64,000 bases of DNA from Flavobacterium sp. KJJ (GCF_000708595.2 NZ_JARP01000001.1:992001-1056000); one strand, 5' to 3'. Counted from the stretch's first letter, positions 24,752 to 33,704 are shown. Program-made: numbers and translations. The notes: generated by a model from the letters alone, not told the origin.

Positions 24752-24781
24752 TTTAGACTTTATGACTTTAGACTTTAAGAC
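24752..24781. repeat. Two tandem 15-bp repeats
   Basis: TTTAGACTTTATGAC is followed directly by TTTAGACTTTAAGAC in the 95-bp gap between the adaptor and permease genes. It is AT-rich, non-coding, and similar to other short low-complexity gap sequences in this genome (compare 30903-30945). Confidence 0.7.
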
Positions 24782-24785
24782 TAAA

Positions 24786-25847
24786 TTATTTTTTTACTTG
24801 AACTTTTATAGGAGCTTCATTTTTTAAGGACATAACACCACTTGTGATCAGAGTATCTCCAGCTTTTAATCCTGATAAAATCAAAATAGAAGAGTCTGTT
24901 CTTGTTGTAGCGTCTACCATAACTTCTTTGGCTTGACCATTATTTGCGATATAAACCTTTTTACCGTCTTGTACAGGAACGATAGCTTCTGTCGGAACCA
25001 CAATTGCATCTTTAATAATGTTTAAAGGCAATTTAACATCAGCAAATGTTCCAGGAAAAAGTTTTCCATCGATATTATCTGCAATAGCACGAATTTTTAG
25101 CGTACGTGTTGCTACTTCAATTTCAGGTTCAATCGCATAAATTCTGCCTGAATATACTTTGTCAGATCCTGAAACAGAAAAATCGATGTTTGATCCTGAT
25201 TTTACTTGTGCAGCATATTTTTCAGGAATAGAAAATGTAATTTTTAATTTTCCGGTATTTACTAATTTTGCTACTAAAAGAGTTGGCGTAATATAGGTTC
25301 CCGGCGAAATAGAACGCAAACCAATTTTTCCTGAAAAAGGTGCTTTTACAGAAGTTTTTGCAATTTGTGCCTTAATTAATTGAGTTTGAGATTTCATTGA
25401 AGCATAATCAGCATTTGCAACATCAAATTCTTCTTGGCTTATGGCTTCTTTTTGCAGCAGTAATTTTGCTCTTCTTTCATTTTCTCCAGCTAGTCCTTCT
25501 TTGGTTTGTGCCTGTTTTAATTGTGCTCTTAATTCAATATCATTGACCTTAAAAAGTACTTGACCCTTATTTACATAAGTTCCTTCGTTAAAATAAATCC
25601 CTTCAACAATTCCTGAAACTTCGCTTCTAATTTCGATTTGCTCATTGGCTTCAATTGATCCTGATAAAGATAAATTATTGTCAAAAGTGGTTGTTTTAAC
25701 AACTATCCCGGTTACAGTTGTTGGTTTGTCTTTGTCGCCAGACTTTTTAGATTCGTCATTTTTACTTTTGTTAGATACCACTCGGTAGGCGATAAATCCT
25801 CCAATGCCAATAATTAACAGGGCGTAAATAAGATTTTTTACTTTCAT
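24786..25847 (-). CDS. RND efflux periplasmic adaptor (membrane fusion protein)
   Basis: A 353-residue protein with one N-terminal membrane anchor (about 4-24, LIYALLIIGIGGFIAYRVV) instead of a lipobox. The biotinyl-lipoyl halves are visible: VSGIVEGIYFNEGTYVNKGQVLFKVND and APFSGKIGLRSISPGTYITP. Between them lies a helical hairpin (about 110-155). Beta-barrel and membrane-proximal domains follow to the C-terminus. It links the permease to the outer-membrane channel and is the first gene of the operon. A -7 promoter box and an inverted repeat lie upstream. Confidence 0.95.
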   Translation of the reverse strand: MKVKNLIYALLIIGIGGFIAYRVVSNKSKNDESKKSGDKDKPTTVTGIVVKTTTFDNNLSLSGSIEANEQIEIRSEVSGIVEGIYFNEGTYVNKGQVLFKVNDIELRAQLKQAQTKEGLAGENERRAKLLLQKEAISQEEFDVANADYASMKSQTQLIKAQIAKTSVKAPFSGKIGLRSISPGTYITPTLLVAKLVNTGKLKITFSIPEKYAAQVKSGSNIDFSVSGSDKVYSGRIYAIEPEIEVATRTLKIRAIADNIDGKLFPGTFADVKLPLNIIKDAIVVPTEAIVPVQDGKKVYIANNGQAKEVMVDATTRTDSSILILSGLKAGDTLITSGVMSLKNEAPIKVQVKK

Positions 25848-26389
25848 AAAATTTGAGGTAAATGTATTTTTTGGTGTATGTTTTAGTAAGCTTACAAATT
25901 TAACTTTTTGAAGCGAAAACGTAATACGTTAGCGTTTATTTAACATTTGTATGTACAAGTTTTTTGATTGGCTTAACATTTAGATCGTTTTTGTTTACAA
26001 TGGTTTAATGCAGAGGTAAAAAAAATAAATTTTAATGATCTTATATAATTTAAAGTTATAAAGAAATGTGGTAAATTATTTATAAAAACTAAATTTAAAT
26101 AAGTTTTTACTTATAAAAAAGGTATAATTACTCATTTTTAAAATAAGAAAAAACCTATTTTTATTTTTTTTATTGTATTTTGTCTTATTTATTTTGCAGT
26201 TTATCGATTTTATTTGTAACATTGATAACGTTAAACAAAACAGATTTCTTTTTGTCGGAAAATTAACGTTTAAAACATGAGATCGTTGATTAATGTAGTA
26301 TTTTTATTTGTTTTTAGTTAAATTTTATACTTTGTAAAATAAAATAATTAACAACTGTTTATATTTTTAAAATTAAATCTCTGTTGTTT
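25848..26389. other. AT-rich intergenic region of 540 bp
   Basis: The left part holds the promoter and dyad of the efflux operon (25895-25930). The rest is very AT-rich, with poly-T and poly-A runs. No gene, RNA or exact TAnnTTTG box for the rightward thioredoxin-like gene is evident. Confidence 0.5.
25895..25930 (-). promoter_or_regulatory. Promoter with dyad for the RND efflux operon
   Basis: Read leftward, TAAATTTG lies at 25902-25895, an exact -7 match. No TTG is seen at the -33 spacing. In its place lies the perfect dyad AACGTA-A-TACGTT (25918-25930). This layout suggests control by a regulator that binds over the -33 region. Confidence 0.45.
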
Positions 26390-26986
26390 ATGGTAAAAAA
26401 GTTACTTTTAGTGCTATGGTTTGCCTTATTAATTGTAGCTGTTTCTACTTTGTTTTGGCAAAACGAATTTAAATATAGTTTGCCTACACCAGTTCCACAA
26501 AATTACCGTGAGATAGCCATGGGAAGTAAAATTGATTTAAAATGCTGTGCAACTGATCAGAGACCTATTTTTATTCATTTTTTTAATCCAGATTGCCCTT
26601 GTTCCCGCTTTAATATTCCTCATGTAAGCGGATTGATTAAAAAATACGGTGATCGAATTAACTTTAAAATTGTAGTGCTAAACAAAGAAAAGAGCTTTAC
26701 AATTCAAGAAATCCAAGAAAAATTTAATGCCAAAATTCCTGTATATTTTGATGAAGGTATAGCGCGAAACTGTGGTGTTTATTCAACGCCTCAAGCTGTT
26801 CTTGTTGATGCTTCTCAAAATTTATACTATCGAGGCAACTATAATAAAACAAGATATTGTACCGATGCTAAAAGCAATTATGCAGAACAAGCCATCGATT
26901 CTTTATTAAGTAAAACAAATGCCCCTTCATTTGATGCTTTAGCTCTCAGAGCTTATGGATGTTCGCTACCAAAATGCACTAAATAA
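26390..26986 (+). CDS. Cysteine-rich thioredoxin-like protein, membrane-anchored or secreted
   Basis: A 198-residue protein. Residues 4-24 form a hydrophobic anchor or signal. The thioredoxin-like domain has FIHFFNPDCPCSRFNIPHV, so the active site is CPC rather than CxxC. It continues to VYSTPQAVLVDASQNLYYRGNYN, with the cis-Pro position in STPQA. Eight cysteines occur in the mature part, including LKCCA, RYCTDA and a C-terminal GCSLPKC. It resembles DUF6436-type proteins (from memory). The role is probably periplasmic redox or metal handling. It starts at the ATG at 26390, and an alternative TTG lies two codons upstream. A membrane sensor-like gene follows after 29 bp. Confidence 0.75.
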   Translation: MVKKLLLVLWFALLIVAVSTLFWQNEFKYSLPTPVPQNYREIAMGSKIDLKCCATDQRPIFIHFFNPDCPCSRFNIPHVSGLIKKYGDRINFKIVVLNKEKSFTIQEIQEKFNAKIPVYFDEGIARNCGVYSTPQAVLVDASQNLYYRGNYNKTRYCTDAKSNYAEQAIDSLLSKTNAPSFDALALRAYGCSLPKCTK

Positions 26987-27015
26987 ATCTAACCCTAACT
27001 AATTACCTAAAATTT

Positions 27016-27876
27016 ATGAAAACAAAAGCTAGTTTAAATGAACAGGATTACCTGCACAATTTTATGTCTACAATGACACAAAAATCAGATACTATTATTA
27101 ATTATGTTCTTGCTGCCTATTTTCTTCTCGGAATCGCATTGTCTTTTAAATATGACACTTGGGAAATTGGAGCAGGAGTAGGAACTTTAAATTTGCTTGC
27201 TTATTATTCAGCTAAATTTTTTCTCAAAAACTCCAAATTTTATCAGTATGTTCTTTCTGTAGTTTTGGCTGTTTTTATGGCACAGTATATTTATCAGATG
27301 CATGGTTTGTTCGAAATGCACTTTACCGTATTTATCGCCAGTACCATCTTAATTATTTATCAGAACTGGAAACTTCAAATTCCGCTTACGCTTTTGGTAG
27401 TCTTGCACCACGGAGGTTTGGCTTACTTGCAAAATTTTGTTTACAATGATGCGAACGGGCCACAAATTTATTTTTCGCAGGTTAATTTTGATTTAGAAAC
27501 TTTTCTAATTCACGTTATTCTTGCAGCAGTTGTCTTTTTTATGAATGGGTATTGGGCATACTATTTTAAAGAACACAGTCAGAATCATATTTCTAAAATT
27601 TCTGATGAATATGAATTGGAAAATATGAAATTGGCTTCGGCAAAATACAGCTCGATGTCAGCTACAAAAGAGTACAATGATTTTATTCACAGAACAACTT
27701 TAGATTTAAAAATGCCGGTAAACTCTGTATTAAAACTAATTGATGTTTCTAAAGGGCATACAGACAATGATAAGCTTTTAAGTTATTTAGAAATGATGAG
27801 AGAAAGTGCTAAAAAAATTGATGATTTAGTTAATGATATTCACTTTAAATCAACCAGTAACAGAGGTACAAATTAA
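27016..27876 (+). CDS. Membrane protein with MCP-like sensor domain and orphan helical C-terminus
   Basis: A 286-residue protein with six membrane helices (residues 25-200). They carry the pattern YIYQMHGLFEMHFTVFIASTILIIYQNWK, known from N-terminal membrane domains of some chemoreceptors and diguanylate cyclases. A linker and a segment like a kinase dimerisation helix follow (FIHRTTLDLKMPVNSVLKLIDVSKG, about 218-245). No ATPase, methyl-accepting or GGDEF domain comes after it. The output must lie in another protein, and the adjacent PAS protein is the obvious candidate (inference). Confidence 0.72.
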   Translation: MKTKASLNEQDYLHNFMSTMTQKSDTIINYVLAAYFLLGIALSFKYDTWEIGAGVGTLNLLAYYSAKFFLKNSKFYQYVLSVVLAVFMAQYIYQMHGLFEMHFTVFIASTILIIYQNWKLQIPLTLLVVLHHGGLAYLQNFVYNDANGPQIYFSQVNFDLETFLIHVILAAVVFFMNGYWAYYFKEHSQNHISKISDEYELENMKLASAKYSSMSATKEYNDFIHRTTLDLKMPVNSVLKLIDVSKGHTDNDKLLSYLEMMRESAKKIDDLVNDIHFKSTSNRGTN

Positions 27877-27961
27877 AAGCAGAATTAATTAGAATAATAC
27901 TTTATAAAATTTAAAAGTATAAGCAGAATTGTAATTACATATCAATTTTAAATACAAAATT

Positions 27962-28564
27962 ATGGATAGCAGAATTACCCGCCCGACTCCATCAGACAGA
28001 GAGGTTGATTGGAATAAGAATAAAGTATTACTCAGCAAAACAGACACAAAAGGAACTATTTTATACGCCAATGAAGATTTTATTGATGTTTCTGGATATG
28101 ATGAATTTGAGCTTATTGGTCAGCCACATAACATAATACGTCATCCTGATATGCCAAAAGTGATTTTTAAATTCTTGTGGGATAGTATTAAATCGAGTAA
28201 AAATATTCATGCCATCATCAAGAACATGTCTAAAACGGGCAGATATTATTGGGTAATTACCGATTTTAAGATTATTGCCGATTCTGATGGAGAAATCGTT
28301 GGTTATTTTGGAACACGAAAATCTGTTCCAGAGGATATAATTGTAAAATTTATTGAGCCGTTGTATAAAAAACTTTTGCACATAGAGGAAGCCAGTGGTA
28401 TGCTAGCGTCTGAAGAATATTTAGTTGGTTTTTTAGAAGAGCGAAAAAAAACATACATGGAATATATTGATCATCTAATAGCAACAGGAAAAGATGATAA
28501 AAATAAAATCAGCAAAGGTTTGTTTAACGGACTTTTTGAAAAGAAAGACCCTCCCAAAAAGTAA
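27962..28564 (+). CDS. Aer-type PAS domain protein
   Basis: A 200-residue soluble protein. The PAS domain (about 15-125) has RPTPSDREVDWNKNKVLLSKTDTKGTILYANEDFIDVSGYDEFELIGQPHNIIRHPDMP, as in aerotaxis receptors of the Aer family, which bind FAD. A helical C-terminus of 75 residues follows, ending in a Lys-rich tail. There is no signalling domain. Flavobacteria lack flagella, so this is probably not a chemotaxis receptor in the usual sense. It lies 85 bp after the membrane protein gene and may be its partner. Confidence 0.8.
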   Translation: MDSRITRPTPSDREVDWNKNKVLLSKTDTKGTILYANEDFIDVSGYDEFELIGQPHNIIRHPDMPKVIFKFLWDSIKSSKNIHAIIKNMSKTGRYYWVITDFKIIADSDGEIVGYFGTRKSVPEDIIVKFIEPLYKKLLHIEEASGMLASEEYLVGFLEERKKTYMEYIDHLIATGKDDKNKISKGLFNGLFEKKDPPKK

Positions 28565-28570
28565 CTTAAT

Positions 28571-28700
28571 AATGCTTCACTGTATCCGGTAGAATATTCA
28601 AAATTTAAAATTTGCACCCCAACAAATCAAAATCAAGTTTACAATAGTAAATGAATATTTTAGAGTTAATAACAAACTATGTGATGCAGTGAAGTATATT
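28571..28700. repeat. Large imperfect inverted repeat (possible miniature element or terminator)
   Basis: AATGCTTCACTGTATC at 28571 is matched about 100 bp later by GATGCAGTGAAGTATATT, complementary over 11 of 12 central positions. Inner parts (GAATATTCAAAAT against ATGAATATTTTAG) also pair. The sequence lies just after the PAS protein gene and before the recG stop. Confidence 0.45.
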
Positions 28701-28705
28701 TTTTT

Positions 28706-28752
28706 GTTTCAAGTTTCAAGTTTCAGGTTTCAAGTTTCAGGTTTCAGGTTTC
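28706..28752. repeat. Tandem heptamer array A(A/G)GTTTC
   Basis: Six consecutive 7-bp units, AAGTTTC or AGGTTTC, follow a partial unit. The same heptamers recur at 42181, 45457 and 49195, each in a gap between genes. It lies between convergent genes. Confidence 0.85.
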
Positions 28753-28787
28753 TTTGCACCTATGAACCTTTGCCTCTTTGAACCTTG

Positions 28788-30896
28788 CTAAGAAATATAA
28801 TTCCAAATATTCTTCTTCTTAGTCAATTCAATAAAAACAGCTTTAAGTACAGCATGTTCAGGTTTTGCAAGCGGAGCATCTTCTTTTAATATTTTCATGG
28901 CGTAATTTCTGGCTAGACCCAAAATATCTCGATCGCGAACAATATCAGCAATTTGAAGATTTAGTACACCGCTTTGCTGCGTTCCCATTAAATCTCCAGG
29001 ACCGCGAAGCTTAAGATCAACTTCTGCAATTTCAAAACCGTCATTTGTTTGCACCATTGTATCCATTCTGGTTTTGCTGTCAGAACTTAATTTATGGCTC
29101 GTCATTAAAATACAATAACTTTGTTCTGCGCCACGACCAACGCGTCCGCGCAACTGATGGAGCTGCGATAACCCAAAACGTTCTGCACTTTCAATAATCA
29201 TTACACTGGCATTCGGTACATTTACACCCACTTCAATTACAGTTGTGGCTACCATAATATTGGTTTTTCCTTCAGAAAAGCGTTTCATTTCGGCATCTTT
29301 GTCAGCCGGTTTCATTTTTCCGTGCAAAATTGAAATAGAATATTGTGGTAACGGAAAATCGCGCGAAATGCTTTCGTAACCGTCCATTAAATCTTTAAAA
29401 TCCATTTTTTCAGATTCCTGAATTAACGGATATACGATATAAATCTGTCTTCCTTTGGCAATTTCATCGCGCAAAAATTTCCAGACTTTCAAGCGATTAC
29501 TGTCAAATCTATGAACAGTCTGAATTGGCTTTCGGCCTGGAGGCAATTCATCAATTACAGAAATATCTAAATCGCCATACAAACTCATCGCCAAAGTTCT
29601 CGGAATAGGAGTAGCGGTCATGACTAAAACGTGTGGCGGAATTTCGTTTTTCTTCCACAATTTTGAGCGCTGTTCTACGCCAAAACGGTGCTGTTCATCA
29701 ATCACAGCCAATCCAAGATTCTTAAATTTAACTTTATCTTCTAATAAAGCGTGAGTACCAATTAAAATATGCAGACTGCCATTTTCCAGTTCTTCGTGAA
29801 GAATTTTTCTTGCCGCTGTTTTGGTTGAACCAGTTAATATTTTAATGTTGATGTTTAAAGTTTGAGCCAATTCAGATAAACCAATAAAATGCTGGTTGGC
29901 CAGAATTTCAGTTGGTGCCATCAAACACGCTTGAAAACCGTTATCAATTGCCAAAAGCATGCTCATAAAGGCAACAATAGTTTTTCCAGAACCTACATCT
30001 CCTTGTAATAATCGGTTCATTTGGGCATTGCTTCCCATGTCTGAACGAATTTCTTTTATTACTCTTTTTTGTGCATTGGTCAAATTAAAAGGCAAATGAT
30101 TTTGGTAAAATTCATTAAAAAATTCACCCACTTTTGTAAACGGATGACCTTTTATTTTATGTTTTCGAATTAGATTTTTGGTAATTAATTGCAGCTGAAT
30201 AAAGAATAATTCTTCAAATTTTAATCGGAATTGGGCTTTCGCCAAAGCATCAGTGCTTTTTGGGAAATGTATATTGAATAAAGCCGCTTTCTTTGAAATC
30301 AGTTTTAATTCCTCAATTAAATAAGCAGGAAAAGTTTCAGTAAACAAAGCTTGAGTTTCAATAAACAATTGTTCCATTAATTTATTGATTGTCCGATTTG
30401 AAATGCCTCGATTAGTTAAGGTTTCTGTAGAAGGATAAACTGGCTGCATAGCAGAACGAAGACTTTTTTCGTGCTCGCTCAGCAATTCAATTTCCGGATG
30501 CGCCATACTAAACTGGCTTCCATACAAAGAACATTTCCCGAAAATAACCAGCGGTTCATTTAATTTCAAACTTTCTCGAATCCATTTATGGCCTTGAAAC
30601 CAATTCAGATCAATTTGCCCTGTCTCATCAACGAAAGCCGCAACTAAACGCTTTTTGTTTTTGGCAAATTCAACGGTTTTAATATTGATTATTTTTCCAA
30701 TAATCTGAACTTCTGTTCCTGTATTCTGGAGTTCGTTTATTTTATAATAACGCGTTCTGTCAATATATCTGTTTGGAAAAAAATTTACTAAATCTCCGTA
30801 TTTATGAATTCCCAATTCCTTGCGAAGCAGCTGGCCACGACTTGGACCAACGCCTTTTAAGTATTCGATTGGAGTTTCTAGAAGATTATTAGACAT
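28788..30896 (-). CDS. recG: ATP-dependent DNA helicase RecG
   Basis: A 702-residue protein of normal RecG length. The N-terminal wedge/OB domain (about 1-190) includes VQIIGKIINIKTV and LNWFQGHKWI. The helicase domains have Walker A GDVGSGKTIVAFMSML, DEQH in VIDEQHRFGVEQR, TATPIPRTLAMSLYGDLDIS and the late motif GLSQLHQLRGRVGRG. RecG remodels stalled replication forks and branched recombination intermediates. The gene is leftward and stands alone. Confidence 0.98.
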   Translation of the reverse strand: MSNNLLETPIEYLKGVGPSRGQLLRKELGIHKYGDLVNFFPNRYIDRTRYYKINELQNTGTEVQIIGKIINIKTVEFAKNKKRLVAAFVDETGQIDLNWFQGHKWIRESLKLNEPLVIFGKCSLYGSQFSMAHPEIELLSEHEKSLRSAMQPVYPSTETLTNRGISNRTINKLMEQLFIETQALFTETFPAYLIEELKLISKKAALFNIHFPKSTDALAKAQFRLKFEELFFIQLQLITKNLIRKHKIKGHPFTKVGEFFNEFYQNHLPFNLTNAQKRVIKEIRSDMGSNAQMNRLLQGDVGSGKTIVAFMSMLLAIDNGFQACLMAPTEILANQHFIGLSELAQTLNINIKILTGSTKTAARKILHEELENGSLHILIGTHALLEDKVKFKNLGLAVIDEQHRFGVEQRSKLWKKNEIPPHVLVMTATPIPRTLAMSLYGDLDISVIDELPPGRKPIQTVHRFDSNRLKVWKFLRDEIAKGRQIYIVYPLIQESEKMDFKDLMDGYESISRDFPLPQYSISILHGKMKPADKDAEMKRFSEGKTNIMVATTVIEVGVNVPNASVMIIESAERFGLSQLHQLRGRVGRGAEQSYCILMTSHKLSSDSKTRMDTMVQTNDGFEIAEVDLKLRGPGDLMGTQQSGVLNLQIADIVRDRDILGLARNYAMKILKEDAPLAKPEHAVLKAVFIELTKKKNIWNYIS

Positions 30897-31265
30897 TAAT
30901 TTAGATTGTTAGATCTTTAGATTTTAGACTTCTCAGACCAGAGTAATGAAAATAGAGCATAGATTTTATTCTATATTCTTAGCTGTATTCTCTTTAAAAA
31001 GCGAAGATAGATTTTAATTAGGAAATTTAAAAGCGTCATATTCTTTTTGAATGTTAGGCAAGTATTAAAAATATTTTTTAGTGCTTAAAAAGGAATTTGT
31101 TTGTATACGTATAAATACCTGATTTTAAAAGATATTGATGTTTTTAAATCGTACTTATCCTACATATTAGTATCTTTGATTTATAAGATTTTTACCTTAA
31201 AAATAAGTTTCTCTTTTCAATATTACCACCAAAAACACTTAAATCTAATTAAACACTTAATTATT
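30897..31265. other. Intergenic region upstream of the decarboxylase gene
   Basis: The left end has short AT-rich runs of the TTTAGATTTTAGACTT type. TATCTTTG at 31171-31178 matches the -7 box and would start transcription near 31183. This shows that an in-frame extension beginning at 31101 is not part of the gene. Nothing else is recognised. Confidence 0.5.
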
Positions 31266-32546
31266 ATGGAAACAACCCAATTTACGGAAACAAAACCGCA
31301 AAATTCAATTGAAACCCCTTTTAGAGTTGGAAGCTGGCTTCCGTCAGACAAAAAAATTCTTCAAAACTGGATGAATGATTTAATAGATGAAACAGACAAA
31401 AATCCGAAAGATTTATTACCTGTAATTGCAGATTTTAAAGCATTTATCGAAAATGATCCAGAAGCTTTTATGTTTTTTAATTTGATGTTCAGTCAGGTTC
31501 CGAAAAAATATAAGAAAGATCCAAGCGGCCATAAGCAAGTTAGAGATTATCATCATATGCTGCAGTTGTTTAATACTATTATGACAAATGCACCAGAGTT
31601 TAATAAAACCGGTGTTGTTGGTTTTCCTATAAATGCAATTCTAGACTGGTCAATGGGAACGGAAGCGGGATATGCGGCATTTTTAAATAAAAAAGTAAAT
31701 GAACAATTTAAAAAGATATTAAACGAATGGGGAATTTTCTTGAAATCTGCTGATTCTTGTGCAGTATTAAGCAAAGATCCAAGAAAAGGATGGTTCGGGA
31801 AAGATGCGATGGATGCTATGCCAAATTTTGATAAAGAATTTATCTGCCAGCCAGAGCTGGAATATCATGGATTTACATCTTGGGATAATTTTTTTACGCG
31901 CGAATTTAGACCAGGCCAACGACCTTTGGCGAGTCCAAACGATGATAGTATTATTACAAATGCCTGCGAATCTGCTCCGTACAGAATTGCAGAAAAGGTA
32001 AATGCAAGAGATAAGTTTTGGATAAAAGCACAGCCATATTCTGTTGAGCATATGCTGGCTGGTGATTCTTTCACATCAAAATTTATTGGAGGAACTATTT
32101 ATCAAGCTTTTTTAAGCGCACTAAGTTATCATCGCTGGCATAGTCCGGTAAGTGGGACTATTGTGAAAGCCTATACCATTGATGGGACTTATTATGCTGA
32201 AGCAATTTCTGAAGGTTATGACGATGCAGGACCAAATGATTCACAAGGATATATTACAGAGCTTGCCACAAGAGCTTTGATTTTTATAGAAGCTGATAAT
32301 CCGAAAATAGGTCTAATGTGTTTTATGCCAGTTGGTATGGCCGAAGTTTCTTCTTGCGATATTACGGTTTATGAGGGACAGCATGTAAAAAAAGGTGATC
32401 AATTAGGAATGTTCCATTTTGGAGGATCAACGCATTGTTTGTTTTTTGGACCACAAGTAAAACTTGCTTTTGATATGCACGGGCAAAAACCTGGATTGAA
32501 TTCGAGTAATATTCCGTTAAAATCTAAAATTGCTACGGTATTATAA
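31266..32546 (+). CDS. Phosphatidylserine decarboxylase family protein (PsiD-like)
   Basis: A 426-residue protein with the two parts of the PSD-related group. The N-terminal domain (about 20-170) has ILDWSMGTEAGYAAFL. The catalytic domain has WDNFFTREFRPGQRPL, SYHRWHSPVSGTIVKAY and the self-cleavage site GGST (Ser near 388), which forms the pyruvoyl cofactor. Relatives with this N-terminal extension include fungal amino-acid decarboxylases (PsiD, tryptophan decarboxylase). The substrate could be an amino acid rather than phosphatidylserine, which is inference. The start at 31266 follows a -7 box at 31171, and a strong terminator follows the gene. Confidence 0.9.
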   Translation: METTQFTETKPQNSIETPFRVGSWLPSDKKILQNWMNDLIDETDKNPKDLLPVIADFKAFIENDPEAFMFFNLMFSQVPKKYKKDPSGHKQVRDYHHMLQLFNTIMTNAPEFNKTGVVGFPINAILDWSMGTEAGYAAFLNKKVNEQFKKILNEWGIFLKSADSCAVLSKDPRKGWFGKDAMDAMPNFDKEFICQPELEYHGFTSWDNFFTREFRPGQRPLASPNDDSIITNACESAPYRIAEKVNARDKFWIKAQPYSVEHMLAGDSFTSKFIGGTIYQAFLSALSYHRWHSPVSGTIVKAYTIDGTYYAEAISEGYDDAGPNDSQGYITELATRALIFIEADNPKIGLMCFMPVGMAEVSSCDITVYEGQHVKKGDQLGMFHFGGSTHCLFFGPQVKLAFDMHGQKPGLNSSNIPLKSKIATVL

Positions 32547-32575
32547 TAGATATAGATAATAATAAAAATTATTTC

Positions 32576-32605
32576 AAGACTCTGCTTAAAAGGCAGAGTC
32601 TTTTT
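32576..32605 (+). terminator. Terminator after the decarboxylase gene
   Basis: A 10-bp stem, AAGACTCTGC and complement, with a 7-base loop and a T-rich tail. Confidence 0.88.
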
Positions 32606-32682
32606 ATTTTATTAATTATAAAAGCAACCATTTAACAAAATTAGCATCTGTATAAATAGATAAAACCTTAAAAACATAACAG

Positions 32683-33096
32683 ATGAAAAAAATTGGAGTT
32701 CTTTTAATACTATTATTTAGTATTGTTTCGTGTTCAAGCAATGAAACAGAAACAGATCCTATCGGAACGGATTATTATGGAAAATGGATCCAGTTTGTGG
32801 AGGCAAAATATAATGATGATCCAAATCCAAGTCAGGTTTCATATCAATTTAATAAAGATAATACGTTTACAAAAACGCTAAATTATTATGATACAACTAC
32901 AAATGCATCAGGGACTTTTGAGGTGAAAAAAGATGGAAATACAACAGTTTTTGTTTTGACATATACACAGCAAAATTCTATAATTTCGAGCTGTACGGGA
33001 GGATTGATAGAAAGTTTAACTTTAGATAAATTTGGACATTTAAACGATAATGCAGGAATGTGCGATCGTTATGGGAAATATAAAAAAGCAAAATAA
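32683..33096 (+). CDS. Lipocalin-like lipoprotein
   Basis: A 137-residue protein. The signal ends FSIVSC, a lipobox (Cys17). The mature part is short and beta-rich: YYGKWIQFVEAKYND, VSYQFNKDNTFTKTLNYYD, ASGTFEVKKDGNTTVFVLTY and a final GKYKKAK. This is the usual pattern of small Bacteroidota lipocalin-like lipoproteins of unknown function. It stands alone between two terminators. Two cysteines near the end (SSCTGG, GMCDRYG) could form a disulfide. Confidence 0.78.
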   Translation: MKKIGVLLILLFSIVSCSSNETETDPIGTDYYGKWIQFVEAKYNDDPNPSQVSYQFNKDNTFTKTLNYYDTTTNASGTFEVKKDGNTTVFVLTYTQQNSIISSCTGGLIESLTLDKFGHLNDNAGMCDRYGKYKKAK

Positions 33097-33120
33097 AAAA
33101 CGTAAGTTTGCAAAATCATA

Positions 33121-33148
33121 AAGTATTCAATTTTTGAATACTTTTTTT
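33121..33148 (+). terminator. Terminator after the lipocalin-like gene
   Basis: A 10-bp perfect stem AAGTATTCAA with its complement, a 3-base loop and seven T residues. It lies 24 bp after the stop codon and 17 bp before the next ATG. Confidence 0.85.
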
Positions 33149-33164
33149 GCTTTAAACCTTAAGT

Positions 33165-33704
33165 ATGAAAACACATTTAGCACTTTTACGCGGCATCAAC
33201 GTTTCTGGTCACAATATGATGAAAATGGAAGCTTTGAAAACAATGTTAGAAAATATTGGTTTTCAAAATGTGAGAACCTATCTGCAATCTGGGAATGTTT
33301 TTGTTGATAGCGAAGAAGATGCCTCAAAAGTAGGTTTTATGATTAAACAGGAAATTTTTAAGGTTTTTGGACATGAAGTTCCAACGATTGTCATTACGAA
33401 AGAAGATTTAGAATTGTGCTTTAAAAATAATCCTTACTTAAAAGAAAAAGACATTGATACTAAAAAATTATATGTTGCTTTTGTATCTACTGCGTTGAAA
33501 AGTGAAAATATAAATGATTTGAAAATCAGTCAGTTTAAACCTGATGAAGCGAGTATCGACGGAAACAGAATTTTTATTAAATACGCTGTTGGAGCCGGAA
33601 AAACAAGATTAGAAGGTAAATACATTGAGAAAAAACTAAACGTTATAGTAACAATGCGCAATTGGAATACAGTTACAAATTTGTTAGCGATGTATTCTGA
33701 GTAA
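33165..33704 (+). CDS. DUF1697 family protein
   Basis: A 179-residue soluble protein. The opening LALLRGINVSGHNMMKMEALKTMLENIGFQNVRTYLQSGNVFVDS is characteristic of DUF1697. Further family marks are VVTKEDLE-like and the end MRNWNTVTNLLAM. The function of the family is not established. Length and start are normal. The gene stands alone. Confidence 0.92.
   Translation: MKTHLALLRGINVSGHNMMKMEALKTMLENIGFQNVRTYLQSGNVFVDSEEDASKVGFMIKQEIFKVFGHEVPTIVITKEDLELCFKNNPYLKEKDIDTKKLYVAFVSTALKSENINDLKISQFKPDEASIDGNRIFIKYAVGAGKTRLEGKYIEKKLNVIVTMRNWNTVTNLLAMYSE

Noticed and set aside
25848..26389. Small RNA gene in the 540-bp gap
   Set aside because: No promoter-plus-terminator pair and no stable fold apart from the dyad near 25918.
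28706..28752. Possible CRISPR array
   Set aside because: The units are 7 bp with no spacers, so this is a simple tandem repeat.
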